In this document: piece after piece, positions 37,842 through 51,047 of the stretch
Layout of the letters: every line of letters begins with the position of its first letter
How positions within the stretch are numbered: the first letter of the stretch is position 1
NCBI GenBank assembly: GCA_902576375.1
Contig: CACGUZ010000001.1
Location: 248,001-312,000 of the forward strand
Direction: 5' to 3'
Length of the DNA stretch: 64,000 nt
Origin: an uncultured Pelagibacteraceae bacterium
Lineage (GTDB): Bacteria > Pseudomonadota > Alphaproteobacteria > Pelagibacterales > Pelagibacteraceae
Made by a program: the position numbers and the translations under genes
Notes under the pieces: generated by a model
Database searches by the model: none
Told to the model about the DNA's origin: nothing
What the model saw: only the letters and a program-made list of their open reading frames with translations

Positions 37842-39254
37842 ATGATTAAAATAAAAGCAATATTTCTCTCTTTAATATTAATATTTAATCTTTCATCAAC
37901 ATCAAATTCTCAAAACATTCCTAATTCATTTGCAGATTTAGCTGAAAAATTAATGCCTTCAGTAGTGAATATTTCAACAACTCAAACAGTTGTGACAAGA
38001 AGTAATCCATTTCCAAATTTTCAATTTCCACCAGGATCACCATTTGGTGATATGTTTAAAGAATTTGGAACACCTCAAGAAAGACAATCTTCGGCATTGG
38101 GCTCAGGGTTTATTATTGATGAAGAGGGAATAGTAGTAACTAATAATCACGTAATTGAAGGAGCAGAAGATATTGTTGTTCAAGTCAATGGTGAAAAAAA
38201 ATTTAAAGCAAAAGTTATTGGTGCTGATCCACTTTCAGATATTGCAGTTTTAAAAATTGAATCAAAAGAAAAATTTTTACCTGTGAGATTTGGTGACTCT
38301 GATAAAGCAAGAATAGGTGATTGGGTTATAGCTATTGGAAATCCATTTGGGTTAGGTGGAACAGTTACCTCAGGAATAATTTCTGCAAGAAATCGATCAA
38401 TTGGATTATCAAGGTATGAAGATTATATTCAAACAGATGCTTCTATTAATTCTGGAAACTCAGGTGGACCTTTATTCGATATGAACGGAGATGTGATTGG
38501 AATTAATACTGCCATTCTTGGAAGAAGTGGAAATGTTGGGATAGGTTTTTCAATACCATCCAACAGTGCAAAGATTGTAATTGATCAATTAATTGAATTT
38601 GGAGAAACGAAAAGAGGATGGCTTGGAGTAAGAATTCAAGATGTAACAAAAGAAATTGCAGAAGTTGAAAAATTAGATGAACCTAGAGGAGCGCTGGTAG
38701 CGAGTGTTGCACCAAATAGTCCATCAGAAAAAGCTGGGGTCAAAAGTGGAGATATTATTTTGGAATTCAATGGTGAAAAAATAAATCAAATGAAAGAACT
38801 TCCTATAATTGTTGCAAGAACTGAAGTTGGAAAAAAAGTAAAAGTTAAAATTTGGAGAAATAAAAAAGAAATTATTAAAACAATTACACTTGGAAGATTG
38901 GAGACATCAGAAGATTTTAAAATTTCAGAAAAAAAAGATGAATTACCAAAGGAAACTTTAATTGAAAATCTTAAAATAAAAGTAAGAAAACTCTCTGATC
39001 AAGATATTAATTCAAGAAATTTACCAAACCAAACTAATGGTCTTGTTATTACAAGTATTGAAAAAGATAGTCCTTTAACTGGTTCGATAGAAGTGAATAG
39101 CATCATTCTTGAAGCTCAAAAGAAAAAAATAAGAAATATTGAAGACTTAAATCAAGTACTAAAACAAGTTTTGAATAGTAACCAGAAGACTATTTTACTT
39201 GTGATCTATAACAGCCAAAATCAAAAAAGATATATAGGCGTAAAATTAGATTAG
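37842..39254 (+). CDS. degQ: Do-family periplasmic serine protease (DegP/DegQ)
   Basis: 470 aa. A signal peptide of about 23 residues ends at SNSQ. The trypsin-like domain carries the triad: His in TNNHVIEGA, Asp in LSDIAVLKI and Ser in GNSGGPLFD. Two PDZ domains follow (first around GWLGVRIQDVTKEI, with APNSPSEKAGVKSGDIILEFNG cut at AGVKSGD). It degrades or chaperones misfolded periplasmic proteins. It closes the hflK-hflC-DUF2065 block and abuts miaA by 3 bp. Confidence 0.94.
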   Translation: MIKIKAIFLSLILIFNLSSTSNSQNIPNSFADLAEKLMPSVVNISTTQTVVTRSNPFPNFQFPPGSPFGDMFKEFGTPQERQSSALGSGFIIDEEGIVVTNNHVIEGAEDIVVQVNGEKKFKAKVIGADPLSDIAVLKIESKEKFLPVRFGDSDKARIGDWVIAIGNPFGLGGTVTSGIISARNRSIGLSRYEDYIQTDASINSGNSGGPLFDMNGDVIGINTAILGRSGNVGIGFSIPSNSAKIVIDQLIEFGETKRGWLGVRIQDVTKEIAEVEKLDEPRGALVASVAPNSPSEKAGVKSGDIILEFNGEKINQMKELPIIVARTEVGKKVKVKIWRNKKEIIKTITLGRLETSEDFKISEKKDELPKETLIENLKIKVRKLSDQDINSRNLPNQTNGLVITSIEKDSPLTGSIEVNSIILEAQKKKIRNIEDLNQVLKQVLNSNQKTILLVIYNSQNQKRYIGVKLD

Positions 39255-39257
39255 TTT

Positions 39258-40166
39258 ATGGATTTAAAATCCAAAATTATTTTAATTTATGGACCTACTG
39301 CATCTGGCAAATCTAAATTTGCAATTAAATTAGCAAAAAAAATTTCAGGTCAGATTATAAACGCTGATAGCATGCAAGTTTATAAAGAATTAAAAGTTTT
39401 AACAGCAAGACCCTTTAAAAAAGATTATCAAAATATCAAACATCATTTATATGGATTTCAAAATGCTAAAAAAAATTTTTCCACGGGAGACTGGCTTAAA
39501 TTGGCAAAACAAAAAATTTTGCATTGTAGAAAAATAAAAAAAACACCAATATTAGTAGGAGGTACTGGTCTCTATTTTAAAGCTTTGACAGAGGGCTTAG
39601 TAAATATTCCTAAAATTCCTATCAATTTTAGAAATAAAGTAAGAAATTTACATAAAAGGATAGGGCAAAAAAAATTTTTTCAAAAACTATTGCAAATAGA
39701 TCCTATGATTAAAGATCAAATTAATTCTCTAGATGTGCAAAGATCTTTAAGAGCATATGAAATTAAATCATTTACAAAAAAATCTATGATTAGTTGGTTT
39801 AAAAACACAAAGTCAGATTATGACCATAATGATTTTTTTAAAATTTGTATTGATTTTCCAAGGAAAGATTTATTAGACAGAATAAACCAAAGATCTGAAA
39901 ATATGATTAAACTAGGTGCAATTTTAGAAGTTAAAAAATTTATCAAATTGAGAGTTCCAAAAAATAAAAGCCTTAGTAAAGCAATCGGAATAAGTGAGAT
40001 TAAGCAATATCTTCAAAAAAAAATCCAAACAGAACAATTAATCGAGAAAATATCAATAAAGACAAGGCAATATGCCAAAAGACAGAGCACCTGGGCTCGA
40101 GGACATATGAAAGATTGGAATAAAGTTAATCCGACAGGTTTGGAAAAGCTCTTAAAAAAAATTTAG
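39258..40166 (+). CDS. miaA: tRNA dimethylallyltransferase MiaA
   Basis: 302 aa. It adds an isoprenyl group to A37 of tRNAs reading codons starting with U. The P-loop YGPTASGKSKFA (about residues 11-22), INADSMQVYKEL, VGGTGLYFKALTEG and the C-terminal TRQYAKRQSTWAR are family signatures. Length is normal. Confidence 0.95.
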   Translation: MDLKSKIILIYGPTASGKSKFAIKLAKKISGQIINADSMQVYKELKVLTARPFKKDYQNIKHHLYGFQNAKKNFSTGDWLKLAKQKILHCRKIKKTPILVGGTGLYFKALTEGLVNIPKIPINFRNKVRNLHKRIGQKKFFQKLLQIDPMIKDQINSLDVQRSLRAYEIKSFTKKSMISWFKNTKSDYDHNDFFKICIDFPRKDLLDRINQRSENMIKLGAILEVKKFIKLRVPKNKSLSKAIGISEIKQYLQKKIQTEQLIEKISIKTRQYAKRQSTWARGHMKDWNKVNPTGLEKLLKKI

Positions 40167-40183
40167 ATATTCTCTACTTAGTC

Positions 40184-40213
40184 TTGACCAATTAGCACAA
40201 CTTCAGCTAGATT
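40184..40213 (+). promoter_or_regulatory. Candidate promoter of ilvBNC (leaderless?)
   Basis: TTGACC at 40184-40189 and TAGATT at 40208-40213, 18 bp apart. Transcription would begin at or next to the ilvB ATG at 40220, leaving no room for a leader peptide attenuator or a ribosome site. The match is moderate. Confidence 0.35.
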
Positions 40214-40219
40214 GCTTGA

Positions 40220-41986
40220 ATGTCTAAATTATATACCGGTGCAGAAATTGTATTTAAATGTCTTGAAGATCAAGATGTTGAATACATTTTTGGTTATCCA
40301 GGTGGAGCAGTTTTACCAATTTATGATGAACTTAAAAATCATTCATCGATAAAACATATACTTGTAAGACATGAGCAAGGAGCAGGTCATGCAGCAGAAG
40401 GTTATGCAAGATCATCAGGAAAACCTGGAGTAGTTTTAGTAACATCCGGACCAGGTGCAACAAATGTTGTTACAGCATTAACCGATGCTTACATGGACTC
40501 AGTTCCTTTAGTTTGTATTTCTGGACAAGTGCCTACTCACTTAATAGGCACAGATGCTTTCCAGGAGTGTGATACAACCGGTATTACAAGACCTTGTACG
40601 AAACATAATTGGTTAGTTAAAGATATTAAAGAATTACCAAAAGTTATGCACGAGGCTTTTAAAGTAGCAACAACTGGAAGACCAGGACCTGTTCTAATCG
40701 ATATCCCTAAAGATATCCAATTTGCAAAAACAAATTATACAAAATTTAAAAAAGAAAAAAAATTAAATGGGAAATCACATAATAAGTTTTCTCAAAATGA
40801 AATTGATCAATTAATTGACCTAATTTCAAAAGCGAAAAAACCAGTTATTTATACTGGGGGTGGAGTAATAAATTCAGGCCCTCAGGCAAGTGAAACTTTA
40901 AAAGAGTTTGTAAGATTAATCGGTTTTCCAATCACATCAACTTTACAAGGATTAGGAGCATTTCCAGGGGATGATAACCAATTTATTGGAATGCTAGGTA
41001 TGCATGGAACTTATGAAGCCAATAATGCAATGCATGATTGTGATTTGTTAATTAATATCGGTGCAAGATTTGATGATAGAATAACGGGCAAGATTGATGA
41101 GTTTTCGCCAAAATCAAAAAAAGTTCATATTGATATTGATCCATCGTCAATCAATAAAATCATAAAAGTAGATTTGGCAATAGTTGGAGATGTCAATGAA
41201 GTAATAAAATTAGCGATCAAGAAAATAAATAAAAAACAAAACGGATTAAAAGATTCTAATAAACAAAGAATTTCAAAATGGTGGGAACAAATTCAAAAGT
41301 GGAGAACGAAAGATTCTTTAGGTTTTGTCAATAGCGATAAAGAGATCAAGCCTCAACATGCAGTAAAAAGATTATATGAGCTAACAAAAAATCAAGATAC
41401 ATTTATTACAACTGAGGTAGGACAGCATCAAATGTGGGCTGCCCAACATTATAAGTTTAATAAACCCAATAGATGGATGACATCAGGGGGCCTTGGAACC
41501 ATGGGATATGGTCTTCCAGCAGCAGTAGGTGTTCAAATTGCTCATCCAGATAAACTTGTGATCGATATTGCAGGTGAAGCATCTGTGTTAATGACCATGC
41601 AAGAAATGTCTACAGCAGTTCAATATAATCTACCTATCAAGATATTCATCCTGAACAACCAATACATGGGTATGGTTAGACAATGGCAAGAACTTCTGCA
41701 TGAAAAAAACTATTCAGAAAGTTATTCTGAAGCTTTACCTGATTTTGTTAAATTAGCTGAGGCTTATGGATGTAAAGGTATCAAGGCTGATAATCCTGAT
41801 GAATTAGATGATAAAATTAAAGAGATGATCGATTATAATGGTCCTGTAATATTTGATTGTCATGTAGATCCTAATGAAAATTGTTTTCCAATGATACCAT
41901 CTGGAAAGCCTCATAATCAGATGATTTTAGGTCCAAGTGATAAAGAGGAAAATAAGATTACAGGTAAAGGAAAATCATTAGTTTAA
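40220..41986 (+). CDS. ilvB: Acetolactate synthase large (catalytic) subunit
   Basis: 588 aa thiamine-diphosphate enzyme, first common step of valine, leucine and isoleucine synthesis. The catalytic glutamate is in HEQGAGHAAEGYA (near residue 53). The ThDP/Mg block IDIAGEASVLMTMQEMSTA near residue 450 is GDG-like but reads GEA where most family members have GDG/GDA. FAD-binding GGGVINSG and the C-terminal GMVRQWQELLH are also clear. It shares a base with ilvN. Confidence 0.95.
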   Translation: MSKLYTGAEIVFKCLEDQDVEYIFGYPGGAVLPIYDELKNHSSIKHILVRHEQGAGHAAEGYARSSGKPGVVLVTSGPGATNVVTALTDAYMDSVPLVCISGQVPTHLIGTDAFQECDTTGITRPCTKHNWLVKDIKELPKVMHEAFKVATTGRPGPVLIDIPKDIQFAKTNYTKFKKEKKLNGKSHNKFSQNEIDQLIDLISKAKKPVIYTGGGVINSGPQASETLKEFVRLIGFPITSTLQGLGAFPGDDNQFIGMLGMHGTYEANNAMHDCDLLINIGARFDDRITGKIDEFSPKSKKVHIDIDPSSINKIIKVDLAIVGDVNEVIKLAIKKINKKQNGLKDSNKQRISKWWEQIQKWRTKDSLGFVNSDKEIKPQHAVKRLYELTKNQDTFITTEVGQHQMWAAQHYKFNKPNRWMTSGGLGTMGYGLPAAVGVQIAHPDKLVIDIAGEASVLMTMQEMSTAVQYNLPIKIFILNNQYMGMVRQWQELLHEKNYSESYSEALPDFVKLAEAYGCKGIKADNPDELDDKIKEMIDYNGPVIFDCHVDPNENCFPMIPSGKPHNQMILGPSDKEENKITGKGKSLV

Positions 41987-42534
41987 TGTCATCCCCAAAA
42001 TCAGCATATAGTATACCCACTAAAAAAGGTAAATTAGATACTCATATATTTGTTGTTTGGGTTGATAATGAATCCGGTGTGCTAGCCAGAGTAGTTGGTT
42101 TATTTTCAGGAAGAGGTTACAATATAGAGTCTTTAGCGGTTGCAGAAGTTGATGCAACAAAAAATATTTCAAGAATTACCATCGTAACTACCGGAACACC
42201 ACAAGTTATTGATCAGATTAAACTTCAGCTGAAAAAACTTGTTCCGGTCCATAAAGTTGCAGATTTTAAAAGAGAAGACAAAAATGTTATTTTTAAAGAG
42301 ATGGCATTATTGAAGATAGTTGCACAGAAAAAAAAGATAGAAAAGTGTCTTAAAGAATGCAAAAAATTTAATCCTGTAGTTCTAGATAAAACGAATAAAT
42401 CAGTTGTCGTACAAATAACCGCTTTAAGAAGAGAAATTGATAAAATGAGTAAAAAATTAAAACCCTATGGTCTTACAAGCACTTCTAGAACTGGGGCAAT
42501 AGCTATGACCAGAGGTGCTCAAACATTTAAATAA
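41986..42534 (+). CDS. ilvN: Acetolactate synthase small (regulatory) subunit
   Basis: 182 aa. An N-terminal ACT domain (HIFVVWVDNESGVLARVVGLFSGRGYNIESL, written with the key segment VLARVVGLF) senses branched-chain amino acids, and the C-terminal ALS_ss domain activates IlvB. The size matches the longer IlvH/IlvN form. The start overlaps the ilvB stop by one base (TAATG). Confidence 0.95.
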   Translation: MSSPKSAYSIPTKKGKLDTHIFVVWVDNESGVLARVVGLFSGRGYNIESLAVAEVDATKNISRITIVTTGTPQVIDQIKLQLKKLVPVHKVADFKREDKNVIFKEMALLKIVAQKKKIEKCLKECKKFNPVVLDKTNKSVVVQITALRREIDKMSKKLKPYGLTSTSRTGAIAMTRGAQTFK

Positions 42535-42542
42535 ATCGATAA

Positions 42543-43577
<1,035 letters not shown>

Positions 43578-43615
43578 AATATTGATCCAAATTGGGCAAA
43601 AATAATTATTTTATT

Positions 43616-43643
43616 TTGCAATCTAAACGATAGGTTGTATATT
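43616..43643 (+). promoter_or_regulatory. Candidate promoter of the leuA-mre operon
   Basis: TTGCAA at 43616-43621 and TATATT at 43638-43643 with 16 bp between; predicted start about 43650, leaving about 14 nt before the leuA ATG. Just upstream, GCAAAAATAA and TTATTTTGC (43597-43620) form a weak AT-rich inverted repeat that may end ilvC transcription. Confidence 0.45.
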
Positions 43644-43663
43644 TCGATCACTAAAATAATTAT

Positions 43664-46275
<2,612 letters not shown>

Positions 46276-46280
46276 GAAAG

Positions 46281-47501
46281 ATGGCCGAAAGCAGAGATGA
46301 TTTTATAATAGCAATTAGATCTGCTTTTTTAAATAAAAGTACAAAACAAAAATTTTCTCTATTAACTTTAGTTTTTTTTTCAGTTGTTATTATTGTTTTA
46401 TCTAGTTTTAATTTCAAGGCGATAACTGTAACAAAGTCAGTAATAAAAGAAATTGTCTATCGATCTTCATTTATAGTTTCGATCCCAGAAAATTTTATCA
46501 AATCTTCTTATTTAAATTTTAATGAATACACTAATTTTTATAAAGAATATAAACAAACCAAAGAGGAATTAGATCAGTTAAAATCTGAAAATATTTCAAC
46601 AAAAATTATCAAAAGTGAAAATGAAGAACTCAAAAGTCTTATTGATGGTTATACCATTACTTCTAATAAGATTTTAGCGAAGGTAATTGTTGATCATGAA
46701 AGTCCTTTTTTAAGATCTATTATTATCAACAAAGGCAGTAAAGAAAAAATTAAGATTGGAACAAATATTTATGATCGAAGCTATCTTGTGGGACGGGTCA
46801 TCGAAGTAAATTATACAAATTCAAGAGTATTGTTATTAACTGATTTAAATTCAAATATTCCTGTTTCTATAACACCTGGAAATGTTCAAGCAATTGTTGT
46901 TGGTAATGGAGATAAAACAGGTGAAATTAAATATATTAAAAATGATCTTATAAACAAAATTGATGATCAAGGAATTGCATATACATCAGGAACTGGCTCA
47001 ATTTTCAAAAGTGGAATTCCTGTCGGAACGATTGATTTAAAAAATGAAAATGAAAAAATTTTGATCAACTTTTATAGTGATTTTAGTCAATTAAAATATG
47101 TTTTTGCAGAGATTGATGAGTTAATCCCCACACCTGTTGAGAATGAGGAAAATGATCAAACACAAGTTTCTTCAAATACTGAGCAAATAAAATTAGACTT
47201 AATAAGTGATGAATTACAAATTTTAGAGGATAGTAACACTAAATTTTTAGAGGAAAATAAAGAATTAAATACTTTAACAAACGAATTAAATAAACAAATT
47301 GAAATATTAAAGTCAGAAAATGAGTTTCAAAAAAGTGTTATTCAACAGCATAATTTAGACCAAGAAGAGCTAGAATTCTTAAGATTAAATTTAATTTATA
47401 GTTCAAAATGTCAATCCAAAAAACTTTTCAGTACTGGTTTTAGAGTAGGCACTGAAGAATATAAAGAATGTATAATGCGAAAAGGAAAGATCAGTGATTA
47501 G
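46281..47501 (+). CDS. mreC: Rod-shape protein MreC (with extended C-terminus)
   Basis: 406 aa; MreC is usually 270-370. MreC is a bitopic protein that links MreB with PBP2/RodA in the periplasm. Residues ~25-45 form the membrane segment, a coiled coil covers about 80-115 (YKEYKQTKEELDQLKSEN), and the beta domain (AKVIVDHESPFLRSIIINKG...) follows. After about residue 285 comes an additional acidic, coiled-coil-like tail (EENKELNTLTNELNKQIEIL, EELEFLRLNL) and a final segment with two cysteines (SSKCQ and YKECIM). The tail is not part of standard MreC. Confidence 0.9.
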   Translation: MAESRDDFIIAIRSAFLNKSTKQKFSLLTLVFFSVVIIVLSSFNFKAITVTKSVIKEIVYRSSFIVSIPENFIKSSYLNFNEYTNFYKEYKQTKEELDQLKSENISTKIIKSENEELKSLIDGYTITSNKILAKVIVDHESPFLRSIIINKGSKEKIKIGTNIYDRSYLVGRVIEVNYTNSRVLLLTDLNSNIPVSITPGNVQAIVVGNGDKTGEIKYIKNDLINKIDDQGIAYTSGTGSIFKSGIPVGTIDLKNENEKILINFYSDFSQLKYVFAEIDELIPTPVENEENDQTQVSSNTEQIKLDLISDELQILEDSNTKFLEENKELNTLTNELNKQIEILKSENEFQKSVIQQHNLDQEELEFLRLNLIYSSKCQSKKLFSTGFRVGTEEYKECIMRKGKISD

Positions 47502-48000
47502 ATTTCAAAAGAAAAATTTATTTTACAAGATATATACTTGGTTACCAATTCTTGCTTTATTTATATCTGTATTTAATGAATTTGATTTTAATTATTTAAA
47601 CATTGATTATTTTTCATTTAATTTTCCATTTATTTTAATTTTTTATTTCGCTTTAAAAGCATATCAGCGATTTGATTACTTTTTAGTTTTTTTAGCAGGG
47701 TTATTTAATGATACTGTTGTGGGTTTACCCTTAGGCATAAGTTCTATGTCATATATCTTAATTTGTATATTTGCCACTTACCTAAGAAATATAACAATTA
47801 GTCCAAATTTAATAAAAGATTGGTTCTATTTTTTGTTTATTATTAGTTTGATAAATTCAGTCAATTTTTCAGTTTTATTTTTATTTTTTTCTTATGAATT
47901 GGATATTACACTTTTTATTGTGAACAATTTTTTTACATTTTTATTTTACATAATATTTTCAATATTTTTTAAGAGGTATTTAAAAAGTTTAGATGATTAA
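47494..48000 (+). CDS. mreD: Rod-shape membrane protein MreD
   Basis: 168 aa with about five membrane segments. FLVFLAGLFNDTVVGLPLGISSMSYIL matches the MreD pattern 'F..G...D...G.PLG...L.Y' (key part GLFNDTVVGLPLG). Sequence conservation is low, but the position between mreC and mrdA and overlaps of 8 bp on each side make the call firm. Confidence 0.9.
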   Translation: MIRFQKKNLFYKIYTWLPILALFISVFNEFDFNYLNIDYFSFNFPFILIFYFALKAYQRFDYFLVFLAGLFNDTVVGLPLGISSMSYILICIFATYLRNITISPNLIKDWFYFLFIISLINSVNFSVLFLFFSYELDITLFIVNNFFTFLFYIIFSIFFKRYLKSLDD

Positions 48001-49873
48001 TATTAATATAAGTGACAGCGCGACTAAGTTAAATTCATTAAATCGAAGAATGTTTATTCTTGCGACAGCTAAAATTATAATTCTAGGTGGAATAGTTAGT
48101 AGATTATTTTTTTTACAAGTTAAGGAGAATAAAAAATACTTAACTCTATCTGATAAAAATAGAATTCGAGAATGGAAATTACCTCCTATTAGAGGAGAAT
48201 TTCAAGACTATTTTGGAAATACGATTGCTGGAAACTTTGAGGCTTATCAACTCCATATCATACCAGAAGAGGTGGAGGATTTTAGATATGTAATTTATCG
48301 TGTGAAAGAATTATTAGAATTAAGTGAAAAACAATTTAAAAAAATCGTAAAAAAAAAGAATGAAATAAAACCTTGGGAAACATTAATTGTAGCTGATAAT
48401 TTAAGTTGGGAAAAATTTTCTAAAATTAATAATCACCTTTATGATCTTAATGGTGTTAAGCCAGTCATTTCAATATCAAGAGATTACCCGTATAAAGAAA
48501 ATTTCACTCATGTTTTGGGTTATGTTAGCCAGGCTAATGAAAGCGACCTTTTAACAAATGAAAATATAAAAGAAAAATTTGTACCTGGATTAAAAGTTGG
48601 AAAAACAGGTTTAGAAAAATCATTTGAACAAAAGTTAATTGGATCAAATTCTGTAGAACGATATGAGGTTAATGCTTATGGTAGAAGGATTAGTCAATTA
48701 GCATTTCAAAAAGGAGATAAAGGAGAAACAATCAAACTTACAATAGATACAAAAATTCAAGAATTGACTAATGAGTTACTAAAAGAAAAAGCAGGATCGA
48801 TATGCGTAATGGATATTTATACGGGTGCAATAATTGCTATGCATTCTTCTCCCTCCTTTGATCCCAACTCTTTTGTCTTTGGAATAAGTCAAGATGAATG
48901 GCAACTGATAAGAAACAATCCAATGAAACCTCTAGTAAATAAATCATTATCAGGAAATTACTCACCAGGATCAACTATAAAACCTATAGTTGCCTTATCC
49001 GCTTTAGAAAATGAAATTATCAAACCAGATTTTACAGTTCAATGTAAAGGACACAAAAATCCATTGGAATTGTACGGGCAAACTTATCATTGCTGGAAAA
49101 AAGAAGGACACGGATTTGTAAACTTAAGAGAAGCGATGAAGCAATCTTGTGATACATATTTTTATGAAGTCGCAAGGCGATTAGGTGTAGATCGATTAAG
49201 TGTTACTGCAAAAAAATTTGGATTGGGGCAGAAAGTTTTTAAAGACGTATTCGAAAATGAAAAGAAAGGCTTAGTTCCTAATACAGAATGGAAAAAAAAT
49301 GCATTGGGAAGAAATTGGGTGCTTGGTGAAACAATAATTACTGGTATTGGCCAAGGATTTATTCAAACAACTCCAATACAATTATGTTTGATGACTGCTC
49401 AAATAGCTAATGGTGGATACAAAATTTATCCTAAAATAGTGGCAAATGATGATAATCAATATGCAGATAAGTTTACGCCATTATATAAAAAGTCTCGAAA
49501 TATTAAGATTGTTCAAGATGCAATGTTTAGTTCTACAAATGAAGTGAGAGGAACTTCTTACAGATCTCGTTTGGATGATCCTAAATACCGATTTGCTGGA
49601 AAAACTGGAACTTCACAGGTCAAGAAAATAACTGAACGAGATCGTGAGTTAGATCTTAAAACATTTCAAATTCCTTATGAAGAGAGGGATCATGCTTTAT
49701 ATGTAGCATTTGGGCCTTATAAAAGTCCAAGGTATGCGTTAAGCATAATTATAGAACATGGTGGTTCTGGTGGTACGGTTGCAGCTCCATTAGCTAAAGA
49801 ATTATTTAAAATGATTGTTGATAGACATGAAATAAGAAAAAATTACGACAACAAAAAATATTTGGATATCTAA
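47993..49873 (+). CDS. mrdA: Elongation-specific transpeptidase PBP2 (MrdA)
   Basis: 626 aa class B penicillin-binding protein that cross-links side-wall peptidoglycan with RodA. Membrane anchor at about residues 20-42, then PPIRGEFQDYFGNTIAGN. The catalytic motifs are STIK in SPGSTIKPIVALSAL (serine near residue 327), SCD in KQSCDTYFYE near 384, and KTGTSQVKK near 535. The C-terminal EHGGSGGTVAAPLAK is also typical. It overlaps mreD by 8 bp and rodA by one base. Confidence 0.96.
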   Translation: MININISDSATKLNSLNRRMFILATAKIIILGGIVSRLFFLQVKENKKYLTLSDKNRIREWKLPPIRGEFQDYFGNTIAGNFEAYQLHIIPEEVEDFRYVIYRVKELLELSEKQFKKIVKKKNEIKPWETLIVADNLSWEKFSKINNHLYDLNGVKPVISISRDYPYKENFTHVLGYVSQANESDLLTNENIKEKFVPGLKVGKTGLEKSFEQKLIGSNSVERYEVNAYGRRISQLAFQKGDKGETIKLTIDTKIQELTNELLKEKAGSICVMDIYTGAIIAMHSSPSFDPNSFVFGISQDEWQLIRNNPMKPLVNKSLSGNYSPGSTIKPIVALSALENEIIKPDFTVQCKGHKNPLELYGQTYHCWKKEGHGFVNLREAMKQSCDTYFYEVARRLGVDRLSVTAKKFGLGQKVFKDVFENEKKGLVPNTEWKKNALGRNWVLGETIITGIGQGFIQTTPIQLCLMTAQIANGGYKIYPKIVANDDNQYADKFTPLYKKSRNIKIVQDAMFSSTNEVRGTSYRSRLDDPKYRFAGKTGTSQVKKITERDRELDLKTFQIPYEERDHALYVAFGPYKSPRYALSIIIEHGGSGGTVAAPLAKELFKMIVDRHEIRKNYDNKKYLDI

Positions 49874-50997
49874 TGTACCAATACAGAAGATTTAATAATA
49901 AAAATGGTTTTTTCCAAAAATTTGGAAATTTAGACTATATCCTTTTATCATGTCTTCTAATTCTTGGATTTGTTAGTCTTACAACAATGTACTCTACTGA
50001 TGGAGGTGAAATTTTATTTCATACAAGAAGTCATTTCATAAAATTTGTAATTTTCTTCTCAATGATGCTTGTGATTTCATTCATTAATATAAAATTTTGG
50101 TTTTCTCTTGGGTATTTATCTTACGCAGTTATTTTAGGAATGTTAATTTGGACTATGAATTTTGGTATCACTGCATCAGGATCTAAAAGATGGATTGATT
50201 TATATTTCTTAAATATTCAACCATCTGAATTAATGAAAATTTTTATCATTTTATGTTTAGCAAAATATTTTCATAGAATGAAAGCGCAACACGTAAACTC
50301 TTTTTATAGTATTTGTTTCTCCTTAATAATTATTTTTGTTCCAATGAGTTTAGTGATTATTCAACCAGATTTAGGTACTTCTTTACTTATTGCACTTAGC
50401 GGTATTGTTGTATTGTGGTTTGCTGGGTTAAATCACAAATATTTTTTTTACTCTTGTTTATTATCAATCATTTCATTGCCAATTATCATTTCTTTTCTAA
50501 AACCTTATCAAAAACTTAGAGTATTAACTTTTCTAAATCCAGATAGAGATCCTTTAGGAGCTGGTTATCAGATTATCCAATCTAAAATTGCCGTTGGATC
50601 AGGAGGTTTCACTGGCAAAGGTTTTCTAAAAGGAACACAAAGTTATCTAGAATTTCTACCTGAGAAACATACAGATTTTATATTTACCCTTTTTTCAGAA
50701 GAATTTGGTTTTATAGGGTCAGTTTTGTTACTTTTAGTTTATAGTATAATAATCTACCGAGTTATCAGAATAGGTGCAATTTCCAGAAGTTACTTTGCAA
50801 AATTATTTTGTTACAGCTTTGGAACATCAATCTTTATATATGTTGTAATAAATATGAGTATGGTTCTAGGTTTACTTCCTATTGTAGGTTCACCCTTACC
50901 GATAATGTCATACGGTGGTTCATCAATGTTAGCCACGATGATAGGATTTGGAATTGTGATGAGTGCCAAAACTCATAGTCAACAATCCATTGCATAA
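49873..50997 (+). CDS. rodA: Elongation peptidoglycan polymerase RodA (SEDS family)
   Basis: 374 aa with about ten membrane segments; partner of PBP2. SEDS motifs: TASGSKRWIDL, NIQPSELMKIFIIL, IIQPDLGTSLLIALSG, LNPDRDPLGAGYQIIQSKIAVGSGG (key part GAGYQIIQSKIA), LPEKHTDFIFTLFSEEFG and LPIMSYGGSSML. End of the mre operon. Confidence 0.96.
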   Translation: MYQYRRFNNKNGFFQKFGNLDYILLSCLLILGFVSLTTMYSTDGGEILFHTRSHFIKFVIFFSMMLVISFINIKFWFSLGYLSYAVILGMLIWTMNFGITASGSKRWIDLYFLNIQPSELMKIFIILCLAKYFHRMKAQHVNSFYSICFSLIIIFVPMSLVIIQPDLGTSLLIALSGIVVLWFAGLNHKYFFYSCLLSIISLPIIISFLKPYQKLRVLTFLNPDRDPLGAGYQIIQSKIAVGSGGFTGKGFLKGTQSYLEFLPEKHTDFIFTLFSEEFGFIGSVLLLLVYSIIIYRVIRIGAISRSYFAKLFCYSFGTSIFIYVVINMSMVLGLLPIVGSPLPIMSYGGSSMLATMIGFGIVMSAKTHSQQSIA

Positions 50998-51047
50998 GTA
51001 TAATTTGTCGCTTAATCTTAATTGATATTTCATTATATAATCTTCTG

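Noticed and set aside
43578-43663. Leader attenuator or riboswitch before leuA
   Set aside because: No leucine-rich short ORF, T-box or other known motif; only a weak AT-rich inverted repeat and a promoter-like pair.
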